A stretch of 64,000 bases of DNA, from positions 248,001 to 312,000 of the forward strand of contig NC_011690.1 in NCBI RefSeq assembly GCF_000150955.2, written 5' to 3'. Position 1 is the stretch's first letter. The number at the start of each line of letters is the position of its first letter. This document shows, one piece after another, positions 50,250 through 61,341 of this stretch. A model generated the notes under the pieces. That model was not told the origin of the DNA and made no database searches. It saw only the letters and a list, made by a program, of their open reading frames with translations. The position numbers and the translations under genes were made by a program. This stretch comes from Phaeodactylum tricornutum CCAP 1055/1. Its lineage: Eukaryota; Bacillariophyta; Bacillariophyceae; Surirellales; Neidiaceae.

Positions 50250-51814
50250 ATGCAAAATAATTTTCCACAGCCGCTGTTTGCCCCTGCGGGTCAAAATGGG
50301 ATGCAGGTAGGTACAGGGGTGTGTGTGTTGTTTGATGTTTGTGTGTGTTGTTTGATGCGTGTAACTGCAACTTTTTGCTTTGGACGAGTCGTGAGTCTGT
50401 GAAACGGACCTCTTCTGATGCGCACATTCGTTCGCTTTTTGCTAGATGGATGATTTTGATTTGAACGAAATCTTTGCCGAGTATTTTACCAATGAGTTTG
50501 ATGACCCTTTGAACGCCTACACGAGCTCAATGGCGAACCACAACGGGGCGGTAACAGCCGTTGCCATGACGCAGAACGACACCGTTCCCACGGAAGGGAG
50601 AAAACTGGCCCAGACTGGGGGATTGACCTTGCCCACGGGAGGGATTCGGACGACATTTCATACTGCTGCCATACAAAAGGCACCATTGATTACCGATGGG
50701 ACGAATCCGGTGACGAAAAAACAGAAAACGGACGAGCAAAGTCAGCAACAACACCAACAGCTACTACACGTGCAGAACCCCCTGCAACAACAGCAACAAC
50801 AAGCCCTCGCCGCGGCTCACAACAGTGCCATGCAGGCTCATCAGCAAACACAGAATGCTTCGAATATGCAGCACCCGGGTGCCGCGATGGTACAAGGGGG
50901 TATGGTGTCCTTGCCCGTGGGAGTGGGAATACGTCTCGGTGGAATCGGAGGGATAGCCCCGGCAACCGCGCAATCCGCCACGCGGACTTCGGGCGTGCCG
51001 GGCCAGTTCAACATGTGGGGCCCTGGTACCGGGGGAATGTCGGAGCAGGCGGTGGCGGAACGCCGTCAGAGAAATCGTGAACACGCCAAACGCAGTCGTG
51101 TGCGGAAAAAGTTTATGCTTGAATCCCTGCAGGAACAGGTACGGGAGATGCAAAAACAGAACCAAAACCTGCGCATGCTGGTTCAGGAACACATTCCGGA
51201 ACACGCAATGAAAATTATTGCCGAGTGCTGTACCTCGAGTCCGTTGTTTGAAGAAATGGACGGCATAGATCAAACGAAAGGGGCCAATCTGGAACGTGCC
51301 GATTTTTCATTGATGCAGAGTTTGACAATGGGACAGCAATGCTTTGTGCTGTCGGATCCGAAACTACCCGACAATCCGATTGTGTTTGCAAGCCCAGGGT
51401 TTTACAAATTGACGGGTTACACCAGTCGGGAAGTTCTGGGACGAAATTGTCGCTTCCTTCAGGGACCAGGCACGGATGCCAAGGCTGTCGACGTTATTCG
51501 AAAAGCTGTGGGCACCGGCTCCGATGCAACAGTCTGCTTGCTGAACTACAAGGCTGATGGAACTCCGTTTTGGAACCAGTTCTTTATTGCCGCGCTCCGA
51601 GACTCGGACAATTGCATCGTGAATTACGTAAGTTTTGCTTTTTTTGGTGTTTGACAAACGCGAGAGATGGAAAAGGATGCTTACTACTGCGCGTCCTCCT
51701 TTCTTGCAGGTGGGTGTACAAACAGAGGTCGAGCCTCAAGCGGGAGTCTCCATGTTGGAAGACAAAGTGAATGCCATTCTTCCACTGCAGACAAAAGATG
51801 ATAGTAGCGAGTGA
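50250..51814 (+). CDS. aureochrome (bZIP-LOV blue-light receptor/transcription factor)
   Basis: Exons 50250-50306, 50446-51627, 51710-51814; 447 residues. The 57-base first exon encodes MQNNFPQPLFAPAGQNGMQ and ends GTAGGT; exon 2 starts right after GCTAG. A Gln-rich, probably activating region precedes the bZIP (basic region RRQRNREHAKRSRVRKKF, then a heptad zipper, residues about 224-267). The LOV domain (about 306-430) has FVLSDPKLPDNPIVFASPGF and GRNCRFLQG with the photoreactive Cys354, and NYKADGTPFWNQFFIAAL with flavin-contacting Asn. So photochemistry should be intact. Intron 2 splits the last LOV strand. Aureochromes bind TGACGT-type sites and control light responses and cell division in diatoms. 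It is an AUREO1-type protein; I cannot say which paralogue. Confidence 0.96.
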
Positions 51815-52000
51815 TAAGCATCATCCGATATGGATTTTTCCCAGTACTGTTTGTTTCATATAACAGATGCTCGCGCAATAGACCAGTTGCCAATGATTAT
51901 TCAGGGACACACATACATATCTTGAACCAATCTCCAAAACGTGGGCATCTAAATTAACTTGTCACTGCCGCTGTTTGTCTACTTTTTCCCTATAACTTTA

Positions 52001-52756
52001 TTATTCTTGTACCTTTCTTGACCTCTGAGGGGGCTCCTTGGATGGCGCTGACCCCACCAGTGAACTCTTACTAAGCCGTACCAATATTTGATCGATTGCC
52101 TCGGACGCACGAATCCCTTCCTCTTCTGCCGCCGTTCGTTCACCGGGCCGGCGGTTGTCGAGAATTTTTCTCCTTTTCCGACGCTTGGCGAGCTGAATGA
52201 GATCCACCTGCTTCATCGTGTCGTCTTCGTCCTCAAAAACCCAGGTGTACCCGATCGATGGCTGGTATTTTGCACAAGTACTGAGCGCATCGCACGCTCC
52301 GGCGAGTCCTTCCAGCGTCCTGGTGACGTTGGCTTTCATGAGCGATCGGACTGCCGGCGACTTGTAAACAACACCTTCCACAATATAGTAGATACCGAGA
52401 ACCTTGACTGTCGTTGGGTTTGTTCGAAGGACATGCCGGACGGCGTACAAAGGCGATGGCTGTGTGTACATGCTGGGATCCGGAGGGGCGAGTAGCTCGT
52501 ATTGTTCCCCTGATAAGCGGGACAGAGCAAGATTGTACTCGTCTTCCGCTGCTCGCGGTGACATCGGCTCGCCTTGCACACCTTGTTGGATGAACATGCC
52601 TACAGCAATCCCCTGCATTGCTAATACTTCGTTACTGGTGTTCACAGATGTCCGAAAGGGATTCAATGGGTGCAGAAAGTAATCGACAACATTTACTCTT
52701 GACAGACCAAATCTAGCCAAGAAAACGGGGTCTACGAAGGATGCCGTCTCGGACAT
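52001..52756 (-). CDS. MED6: Mediator complex subunit 6
   Basis: Single exon, 251 residues, ATG at 52756. The MED6 pattern is clear: LSRVNVVDYFLHPLNPFRTS, VNTSNEVLAMQGIAVG, EYELLAPPDPSMYTQPSPLYAV (looser), TVKVLGIYYIVEGVVYKSPA, VRSLMKANVTRTLEGL. MED6 is part of the Mediator head and links the core to RNA polymerase II. The C-terminus is basic (LAKRRKRRKILDNRRPGER). It lies convergent to the aureochrome gene with 186 bases between stops. Confidence 0.9.
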   Translation of the reverse strand: MSETASFVDPVFLARFGLSRVNVVDYFLHPLNPFRTSVNTSNEVLAMQGIAVGMFIQQGVQGEPMSPRAAEDEYNLALSRLSGEQYELLAPPDPSMYTQPSPLYAVRHVLRTNPTTVKVLGIYYIVEGVVYKSPAVRSLMKANVTRTLEGLAGACDALSTCAKYQPSIGYTWVFEDEDDTMKQVDLIQLAKRRKRRKILDNRRPGERTAAEEEGIRASEAIDQILVRLSKSSLVGSAPSKEPPQRSRKVQE

Positions 52757-53048
52757 GATGCTGGGTAAAGTTGGAAAAGGTGTCGGTTGTTTCAGGAGAA
52801 GATGAGCCTAACAGTTAGTAACGCATACCTCGTTTGTTTGTTGGCAGGTGTCACTGTCAGCAATTTTAGTGTTTTTTTTTCACTGGATCGACATTTCTGC
52901 CCTTTTGCCTTAATGTCTGGCTTGACGTCGGTGATTCACTGGCAAACTCTCGGACTCCCTCACCGCGGCCAATGGTTGCGAAAAAAAATTCACTGGAATA
53001 AATACAGAGGCAAAAACGAATAGATCTATGAAAATACTACTCTAAGGT

Positions 53049-55896
53049 TTAGTGTGATGCAGGGCTATGACCTTTGTACTCCGCGGTAAAGGCACCCTCG
53101 CCAGCCGTGAGGCTTCTCAGACGGGTGGCGTACCCCAGGATTTCAATTAGTGGAACGTCACCGCGAAGCAGCGCCTTGGACAGTACGTATCCTTCCTGCT
53201 CTCCTACGAGAACGTCGCCAACGGTTCCCCTCCGACCAGTCAAGTCTGAAAGAACCGAACCCACCATATCGTTTGGAAGTGTTACTTCGACGCTCATAGT
53301 TGGTTCCAGAATAGTACAAGAAGATTTGTGTTCCGTCAAGAGTGTCGAGATTGCGTGGGCTGCTGCGGCACGCAAAGCTCCGGGCATTGCATTCAAACTA
53401 GCCAGACCCTCCTCGGCATCAACATTTACAACGTGACATCTGACATTGGCCATCGAGTAAGGGCCAAGCGGACCCCGCTTCAGGGCGCCCCGGCATCCTT
53501 CCACCAGCGCCTTGAAGACTACGGATTTAAGCACCAGCTCTTCTTCCGTCGCAACCTCGCTGACTTGCAAAAACGATCTAGCCTCTTCACTGACGGTCAC
53601 GGCAGGATCGGTCAGAATCATGCACGGCGAGTCGGGTGATGCATGGCACCACGCAGGTTCCAGTTGTAAGTGAATGGCAGCTTGCAGTCTCTTGTCTCCT
53701 ACAGTTCGATCGTAGTTCAACAGTCCATTAGTTTCGATACTGGATGTGACCGTCTCCCGGTATGCGACTGAAGGCGCCCCCACCATTACCTCCAAGCCAA
53801 ACTCACTTTGGATCCGGTCGAGAGCGACCTCAATGTGTAGCTCACCGAGTCCCGATAGCAGAGTAACCGAATCATTTTCTTCGACGACGAGACTCGGATC
53901 TTCTATCGACAAAAGCGTGAGCACTTCCGATAAGCGGGTTTGCTTTTCCGTCGACTCCGCCTCTAAGCGCACCGTCAGTACGGGCTTTGGTGAGGCCACT
54001 CCGGAAAGACAGAACAGAGGTTCGACTTTTTTTCCCTTCTTTTGTTTCCTAGGCGCGACCATTATGGTGTCCCCAGTGGCCACACTTTTAAGATTTACCA
54101 AAGCGCAAACATCGCCACTTTTGCAGACGCCTTCCTGTAGATTACCAAAAGTACCACCCGCCAGCTCGAGCATTCCACCAATACGTTCCGTCCGCGGTTT
54201 TTGTGCAGGCTCGCCTAACACGGGAGGAGAAATGACTTGCACCGTGTCGCGATCACGCAGTTCACCAGAGTATACCCGAGCAAAAACTACACGCCCATCA
54301 CCACTGCCTCCACGTCCTTTCATGTGAACAACCTTAAACACCAACGCTAGCAGCGTAGGGTGTAGTGGGTGTCCAATAGTTACGCGTTTTCCAGGAGTGC
54401 GAGCAGTCGCGTTTGATTTGGTTGGAGCCATGCCTTCGTCTAGTAGTGTCAAAGCTGGTGGAAGACGGTCCAGTGGTGACGGCAACAGATCGGCAATCGC
54501 ATCCAAAACTGGCTCCACACCGCGTCCCCGAAGAGCAGCCGAAGCCATGACGGGGAGGGCCTTTTGCGCCAAGGTGGCTCGTCTTAACGCTGCACGAAGC
54601 TCAGCGTTACTGGGCTGTTGCTCATTTAAGTAGAACTCTTCAATGCGTTCGTCACATTCGGCCATGGCCTCGATGAACTCCTGGCGAGCATCCATGGCTG
54701 CTTTGGTAATATGGCATGTTTCGTCGATGGGTTGCCGGGTTCCGGTTTTCAGGAGAGGTAGCACTTGCGGAACGCACTCTTCCACGTTCGACACGTTGCC
54801 GACGTGATCGGGCCACACAATTGCACGCATGTGCACAAGATCTACCACGCCGACAAATTGTCCAGTTTCTGCCGAGAGGTCGTCCACCGGCACAGCCACG
54901 AGATTGCGGGAAAACAAAGAGCTGGTAGGGATCTTGTTACTCGACTGGAAAATCGGAATTTGTGTTGGAATGGGGTTGGCCCCTGGTAGCTTTTGCTTGA
55001 TTGAATTTATCGCGTTCCCAAAGTGACAGCCGTCCTTGTCCATTTTGTTAACGAGGGCGAGACACGGCAACGGTTCGTGTGCGTGATCGTTCTGATTCGA
55101 CAGTCTACGCGAAGTATCGCGGACTTCTTCGGTGGTAGCGTGGTTGTTCAATGACGGACGCGTCATGGCCCTCCAGACGGTTTCGGTTTGTGCCTGGACG
55201 CCCGCGACGGCATCCACGACCAGGACGGCACCATCCAAGACAGCGACGCTCCGATTGACCTCGACGGAAAAGTCTACATGCCCCGGCGTATCAATCAGTG
55301 CAATCTAGAAGGACAGTTGGTTGAGCGTGTGCACGTGATGTGAGCAAAACAAGTGGTGGAATGTACATATTTTAAGCACACGCATGTACGCACACTCACA
55401 CACTCGTACAAAAAGTACACACACTACGCGGACGTACCGTCACGTTATCGTTCGCGTCGAAGTCGTCCCCCGATCGATTGTTGTGCCATCCCCATTCAAA
55501 GGAAATTGCCGCACTCTGAATCGTAATTCCACGCTCCCGTTCCGCAGGTAGATAGTCTGTCACGGTGTTACCGTCATCGACGGAGCCAGCGTGTTTGACA
55601 ATCCCGGCCAACGCGAGCATCCGTTCCGTGACGGTTGTTTTGCCAGCATCCACGTGCGCAAAGATTCCAACGTTCCGTACGTGCTGGAGTCTCTGGATTT
55701 CCGCCTGTGTTCCATTTTGGTCGAATCCGTCCCTCTCTACGGCTGTCGTCGCAACCGAACTGTGGAAGCGTGCACGACAACACGCCTTGACCGAATGGGA
55801 TGCTGCAATCCGGAGATTGGTTTGGCGCACGCGACGAACGTCGGCTCGTCGGAAGCCTGTTAGACTCGTCTTGGGAAGTCGAGCGATGCGGATCAT
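53049..55896 (-). CDS. GFM2: mitochondrial elongation factor G2 (ribosome recycling)
   Basis: Exons 55896-55438 and 55304-53049, 904 residues; the frame before ATG 55896 has only a TTG. The N-terminus ([20 protein letters not shown], Arg-rich, few acidic residues, [12 protein letters not shown]) is a mitochondrial presequence. GTPase motifs: [20 protein letters not shown] (G1), [14 protein letters not shown] (G2), and after the intron [14 protein letters not shown] (G3), [11 protein letters not shown] (G4), MASAALRG (G5). Domains II-V follow, ending [20 protein letters not shown]. Length and inserts fit EF-G2 (GFM2/MEF2), which works with the recycling factor, more than EF-G1. In animals EF-G2 recycles mitoribosomes and does not translocate. 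Paralogue choice is moderately sure. Confidence 0.88.
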
Positions 55897-56517
55897 GATT
55901 GTAACGGATTCTCCCAATGGTAAGGTTTACCTACGGCACATGATTATGGTCATAGGAAGGAGTTTTGAAAACGTTGTCGAACAAAGAGATGTGGTGTATA
56001 TATGTAATAACAGTAAATAATATGCGGAGTGTTGTTGTGCGTTGGTGGTGGATTCGGTAATGCTTGCTATGCTACCTACGGTACGATATGGTTCGTCTGG
56101 GATTCACTCTACTAGCTAGAGAGAAGGGACTACTTACAACTACAGGTGGCCGTACTTTTCTCCACAGTATTTTTTTGACTCTGAATCGGTTCGTCCTCGA
56201 TCGTTGGTGTAGGACTGTCGTACATCGCGATTTTGATTTCGTAATTCCAAGTGCCGTTGCACCTTATTTTCCAACTTGCAAAAAGCAAAGAATCACCCCG
56301 CTCCACAGAGGCAATGGTTGGGAGTCCTAGCTAGACTCTAGTCTCTACCAATCTAGAGACAGACTCCCGGCTCCGATAGATAGTTGCACTAGGGGTGTAA
56401 TGTGTTACATCTAGAGATACCGTGCAGCAGCGATTGCTCCAATCCTAGACGACCGAAATACTGTACCCAATACAGCACTAGGAACAACAAATCCTTACAT
56501 AACATGGGCACGTATGT
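55897..56517. other. intergenic region
   Basis: About 620 bases between two minus-strand genes (downstream of NOG1, upstream of EF-G2). It holds short TCTAGAGAC-type inverted elements around 56335-56415, but no gene I can support. Confidence 0.45.
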
Positions 56518-58712
56518 CTATCGCTGATAGTGCGTGCCGTTGCGTTTCTTGCCAGTGTTCATCCATTTCACCAAATGTACGCTCTTTCGTGTATCGCCTT
56601 CTCCAGAAGCGCCCATCCATCCCTTGCGTCCAAGTCGGTCCAGCTTTTGGGCCGACTTGACGGACTCCGAATCTTTCAAACCCATCTGTGAAGGTTCGCG
56701 AGGGCGAGAATGACTGCGAGCTTGGCTGAGATCCCGACGAGCCTTTTCTCCCTTTTCCTTTTTAATCTTTTTCAATGCGGCCTTGCTCAAGCCGGACACA
56801 TCCACATCCATGGCCGCATCTTCGTCATCTGCACCACGACGACTGCGACTCAGTGAGCGTTCGCGTTTTCTGCCACGTTCCAGCAAACGTCCACGCTCTA
56901 GCATCTTGCTCGAATCCACACCGATACTGTCCATAGTCTTTCTGATCTCGGTTGCTAGTAGCGTACCGGCATCGTGCTTGTCTTTGCTCTTTCCGCGGAT
57001 CGATAGGGGAAGCATCGGTTTGTTTTGGGTATTCGTGGCCAGCTTCTTTTCTTTGATAATCTTCTTACGGGCCCGAATCGCTTCAACCGCAGCTTCTTCC
57101 TCGCTTTCGAGATCTGATTCCGGCTCTTCACCCATGCGAGCGGCGTCGGATTCAGCCACCAGCTGCTCTTCTTCCCGTTCCAAAGCTTCAAGGCGGTCCA
57201 AAATATCCGCATCCACAAAATCGGCAATGTTCTTGCCGTCAATGATCTCCGGGATCTTGTCAAACTTCCACGAATCGTCCGCCAAGTCGTACTGGTCGCG
57301 ATAATCAGGAGCCCATACTCCGGGTCCGCCACCTTCCCACATGAGTTCTCGTGCGGTCTTGCGGATGTTGCCACCGTCCATGTCGACATCGCCGTCGGTG
57401 ACACCATCCTTGACCGACGGCGCGTAACCCGTACGCGAACGCCCTGGTTTGTCCTGTCCTGTTTCCTGGGCAATGCGGACAGAGTCGGGGATAAACGCTC
57501 CGCGTGTTACGCCGTCACGGGGTGCCGGGTTAAAGACTTGTAAACGATTCATGACGCCTTCAATCTTCTTGCCCGAGACGCGAGCGTCCACGCGAGTCGC
57601 CAGTAATTTGTCACAAGCCGCGGCTTTGACATCGGAAACACCGTGTTCCGATAAGTTGGACATGGTCATGAGCGAGCAGTTGGCGTCGTCCGCTAAACCC
57701 TGTACCATGGCACGCTTGGCCTCTTCCAACGATTCCCAAGGTTGCTGATCGACCTTGTTGACGACCACAATGAGCTGCTTGTTCGCAAACAAGGGTTTGA
57801 TCGAACGGAAGAGCGAGCACTGCTGATCAATCGTGTACCCACACTGCTCCGAGATATCCACAAAGTAGAGCACACTGCAGGTCAAATGCGCGAGGGCAAT
57901 GATGGCCTGCATTTCAATGGTATTCCGTTCCTCCAACGGATGATCCAGAATGCCGGGAGTATCAATCACCTGCCAACGCAGATACTTGTAGTCGCAATGT
58001 CCAACGAACAAGCTCTTGGTCGTAAATGCGTAGGGCTGTACATCGACGTTGCCGCGGGTGATCTTGTTCATAAAGGATGACTTGCCCACGTTGGGAAGTC
58101 CACACATGAGCAGGGTACGCGTGTTGGGATCGAGAGCGGGCAAACGGGAGAGATGCTTACGAACTTCTTCCAAGTACGCCAAGGAGGCTTTTTGGCGTTT
58201 GAGGACCGTACACATGCGACCGAGTGCGGCACGTTTCAGACATTTGCACCGGTAAAGCGAGTCCCCGTACTTGACCATGCGAATCATATCGCGGGCGATG
58301 GAATCCACCAACGAACGAGCCGTGTTGATCTGTCCCAAGGCCAGTTTGTAGTGATCGCGATCGTAGAGAGTGTTGCAAAGATCTGCATAAAACGGATGAA
58401 TGTCGTTTAAGCGGGGAAAGTCGGTGAGCATCCCACTCAATCGCTCTGAAATGGTTTGTTGGGTAAACTTAATCTTTCGCATACTGGAAAGGTGGAAAGG
58501 TTGCAAAGATTCGTTAGAATGACTAGTGATTGCAATCTAGACATGGCTCTCGCGTTTCCGCAGCGCACATACTAAAACGACCGAATCCGCGTGATCTTGT
58601 ATCCTGGGTGGACGACGGTCGGTGTCCGTCGCTGGGTCCGCATCAAGACAATGTCGACGAGTTCCGGAGCCGTCGGCACGGGCTTCATGCCCTTGAAGTT
58701 GTAGACCGGCAT
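56518..58712 (-). CDS. NOG1: NOG1/GTPBP4 nucleolar GTPase
   Basis: Exons 58712-58573 and 58483-56518; an 89-base intron splits the Tyr codon in RIRSF-Y-MRKIKF, exactly as in other NOG1 proteins (701 residues). Exon 1 encodes [20 protein letters not shown] and [13 protein letters not shown]. Exon 2 has [37 protein letters not shown]1 [27 protein letters not shown]3 [20 protein letters not shown] and G4 VVNKVDQQ. The C-terminal third is charged, as in the family. NOG1 acts in 60S pre-ribosome maturation in the nucleolus. Unspliced RNA would stop after 46 codons because the donor makes TAG. Confidence 0.97.
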
Positions 58713-58762
58713 GTTTGAATATCTCGCAACTTGGTCAAACAGGAGAAGAAGGATCTGACCTA

Positions 58763-58798
58763 TTGACTGTCCCACCAATACTCGAGTATTGACAGTGA
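58763..58798. promoter_or_regulatory. paired TTGACWGT elements and palindrome upstream of NOG1
   Basis: TTGACTGT at 58763-58770 and TTGACAGTGA at 58789-58798 flank and overlap the 16-base palindrome CAATACTCGAGTATTG (58776-58791), 51-86 bases before the NOG1 ATG. Regulatory role is inference from position. Confidence 0.35.
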
Positions 58799-59420
58799 GG
58801 AGGGTCGGATGGATACTCGTCGGTACGCGGGTTGTTCTTTCGCAAAAAAGCCAGGCCAAGTAGACAACCAGATTGAGAAAAGTTACTTGTCGTCGTCGTC
58901 CGGTTGGCAGATTTGGCGGAATGATTTCGGTGGTGGGGGACAAAGCGTTTCCTCCCCTGCGACGTCTGCTTGTCGCTCCCGCTTTCTGAACATGTAATCA
59001 GGGTAAGGGTTTTGGGAGCGATTTCGGGGACATATCGCTGGTGTCCGCATTTCTGGTTTGGTCCTGCCCTTCCGTGTGTCACTTCCTTGTCGATTTAACG
59101 ATTCTCACCCAGATTCGTACGCCATTTCGCATCTTCCGCATGTGGTTTTCGAAACGCATATCACCGTCATTGTACGGCATAAGTATTTCATCACCATCGT
59201 GTATTACGCCAAGTGACATCAGACAAGTCTGCCAATCATAAGAACCGAATTTGAATGCGATCACGCGATTCGAAGCGACGTGTCGCTAAGAAGCTCGTTC
59301 GTGCATGAGAGCCTGGCAACCTATGCAAATGGGGAGAACGAGAACACGGCAAACTACCGCTTGTTACGCTTGACATCCGCCCATCACTGACGCCGCTATT
59401 CGTGTTCTGTCCGGGATGGG

Positions 59421-59448
59421 GTGTGTGTGTGTGTGTGTGTGTGTGTGT
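59421..59448. repeat. (GT)14 microsatellite
   Basis: Fourteen uninterrupted GT units, about 180 bases before the StrG-like start codon. Confidence 0.95.
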
Positions 59449-59452
59449 TTCG

Positions 59453-59584
59453 TTGACTGTAAATGCTGAGATAGTCACAAGATACTACTATCAAGCACAG
59501 TTCAAGAAACAAGCAAACATACTTCAGTCAACATCCTTTCAACAGGCTACCGTGTCCTCTGTTCCTTGTATAACTCACAGTCAA
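59453..59584. promoter_or_regulatory. TTGACTGTAA and TCACAGTCAA elements before the StrG-like gene
   Basis: A near copy (59453-59462) and an exact copy (59575-59584) in opposite orientation. The exact copy lies 40 bases before the ATG. Confidence 0.35.
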
Positions 59585-59623
59585 GCGCGAGTCCGTTAAG
59601 AAAGACCACGGCAGTTAAACACT

Positions 59624-61054
59624 ATGCTTTCGTTCGTTCCAGGCCCACACCGGCAGCGATTAGAGATTCGTGATCCGCACAGAATCACTCGTTGTGCGGC
59701 TCCCGGAGACGAAATCCGGCAATCATCGTTTGGATCAACCGTACGCAAGGATGAGACTTGTGGAGAAACCAAGGAAATGCCGCATCAATTTTTATCGGAT
59801 ACCGCCATTCCTCCGCCTGGTCCAATCCTACACGGTACGGGTAGCGGCGGTGGTACATCCGGTTTCCGTCGCACCAAGTCGGTCTTTTCCATGTCTTCGG
59901 TACAATCTAGTGTGTCCGATTCTTCCGAGACTTCTTCTTCTCCCTTGCATCTGCAGCCACCTACCCAAATTCAAGAAGCCGATCGTTTTCAAATTCAAAA
60001 CGTACCGCACTCGTTCGGCCGAGACGTTCGAGCCTACACGGAAGATTCTCCTTGGGCGCCGGTCTTTGATGCGGGGATGCGCAAGGTCCTGGAACCGCAT
60101 CTGCGTCGAGCCCGCCTAGATCGTGAACACGCTCGTCAACTCACGGTCCATTGCCTCGGGCAACCGGTGGAGAGCTCCATCGGCAGCTCCGCGCACGTGC
60201 CGTATACCTCACTACGATACGAACGGCGGTTCTTGTTTGACGAACAAATGTATCCCTTGCATCTAATTCTGGCGCAGACACTCAACGTGCAAGACCTGTC
60301 GCAGGTGCATCAAGTTGTAAATGCGGATCTGATGAAACCGCTTCTTTGTCGTGACACAAGAAGAGCCTTCCACGTTGCCTACGACAACTTCATCACGTCC
60401 TTTTGTTTACCCCTACTACATGAAATCGCCATGATCAAGAACATTGTGCACAGTGCCTCGCATCGAGTCACATATCGCTACCAAGCCTTTCCCAATATTA
60501 GCATTGTTCGTCCCGGTGACGAAGCTACCCTACCTACCTGCCAGACAGCACAAGGCAAGAGTATCGGATGCCTGTATTTTCACATTCCGCTCACACCGTC
60601 CCACGGAACCAATGCGTTGTACGCCGAATCGTACCCCGGAAAGGAAGATTGGCACCCCCTACAAGCCAAGTCCTTCGGTCTCGGATATCTGTTTGATGGT
60701 GCCCGGTGCTTACAATTCGGCCTCGAGAACACTACAAAATCGTCACGCGTGTCGCTCGATTTTTCCGTCGCCCTCTATTGCGAGAGCAGCGTGGCTAAAC
60801 CAAATCACTGCCGTCATCAAAATCGTGCGGAAGATCGTCACACTGTACTCTGTCCACCTGAGCTCTTGCACGATGCGTACTCGCGGGGCGGACCAGGGTA
60901 CTACGAGGAAGCCGTGATAGATTTGAGTCGTCCTACCGCAACGTCATCGGCTCGGCACAACGCTGGTACCAAGCGTTGCACCAGCATGGTGCAACGTAAA
61001 CGTGGCTGCAGACTCATGGAGCCCGATGGACGCATGGGAGCGCCATTTGTGTAA
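59624..61054 (+). CDS. StrG-like 2-oxoglutarate-oxygenase-fold protein, metal ligands apparently replaced
   Basis: Single exon, 476 residues. The first 120 residues are Ser/Pro-rich. The core (about 195-390) resembles the StrG/phytanoyl-type family: VTYRYQAFPNISIVRPGDE, LYFHIPLTPSHGTNALYAES, YPGKEDWHPLQAKSFGLGYL, FDGARCLQFGLENTTKSSRV, SLDFSVAL. In relatives I recall, the Fe(II) ligands are H-x-D before the FHIPLT strand and H in the C-x-H-G stretch before NxT. Here those places read Q307-x-A309 (TCQTAQ) and Q364 (CLQFG). All three ligands would then be missing, giving a pseudo-enzyme or a changed function. The fold call is from memory of family patterns. The gene converges on the DGAT2-like gene (287 bases between stops). 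Confidence 0.7.
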   Translation: MLSFVPGPHRQRLEIRDPHRITRCAAPGDEIRQSSFGSTVRKDETCGETKEMPHQFLSDTAIPPPGPILHGTGSGGGTSGFRRTKSVFSMSSVQSSVSDSSETSSSPLHLQPPTQIQEADRFQIQNVPHSFGRDVRAYTEDSPWAPVFDAGMRKVLEPHLRRARLDREHARQLTVHCLGQPVESSIGSSAHVPYTSLRYERRFLFDEQMYPLHLILAQTLNVQDLSQVHQVVNADLMKPLLCRDTRRAFHVAYDNFITSFCLPLLHEIAMIKNIVHSASHRVTYRYQAFPNISIVRPGDEATLPTCQTAQGKSIGCLYFHIPLTPSHGTNALYAESYPGKEDWHPLQAKSFGLGYLFDGARCLQFGLENTTKSSRVSLDFSVALYCESSVAKPNHCRHQNRAEDRHTVLCPPELLHDAYSRGGPGYYEEAVIDLSRPTATSSARHNAGTKRCTSMVQRKRGCRLMEPDGRMGAPFV

Positions 61055-61341
61055 AAGAAAATGCCACATCCTAGTTTGGGTGACATCGGACATGCTGGAT
61101 GCAGCGCTAGCGCTAGCAATACTCGCGTCTGATGTTCCAGCTTACCTACACATTCCAAGTTTTTTTTGTTTGGCTGGCATGTCCAAATCTCTACGCCAAG
61201 AGAATCTTCATATTGCGTAGCTGTTACAAGTCGCAAAGCTAGTGAAAGTGATACCTGCATTTCCAAAATGATTAGTTCTAGCAATAGAGATGCCACATGC
61301 TACTTCGTTAGGCATATCCACACTTCTTGGGCAACACGACG

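Larger units (their letters stand above)
58713..59623. other. intergenic, divergent upstream region of NOG1 and the StrG-like gene
   Basis: About 910 bases. Includes TTGACTGT (58763), TTGACAGTGA (58789), a (GT)14 run (59421-59448), TTGACTGTAA (59453) and TCACAGTCAA (59575). No coding evidence. Confidence 0.55.

Noticed and set aside
58572-58943. 123-codon minus-strand frame as a separate gene
   Set aside because: Only its last 46 codons are coding and they are exon 1 of NOG1; the stop is created by the intron donor.
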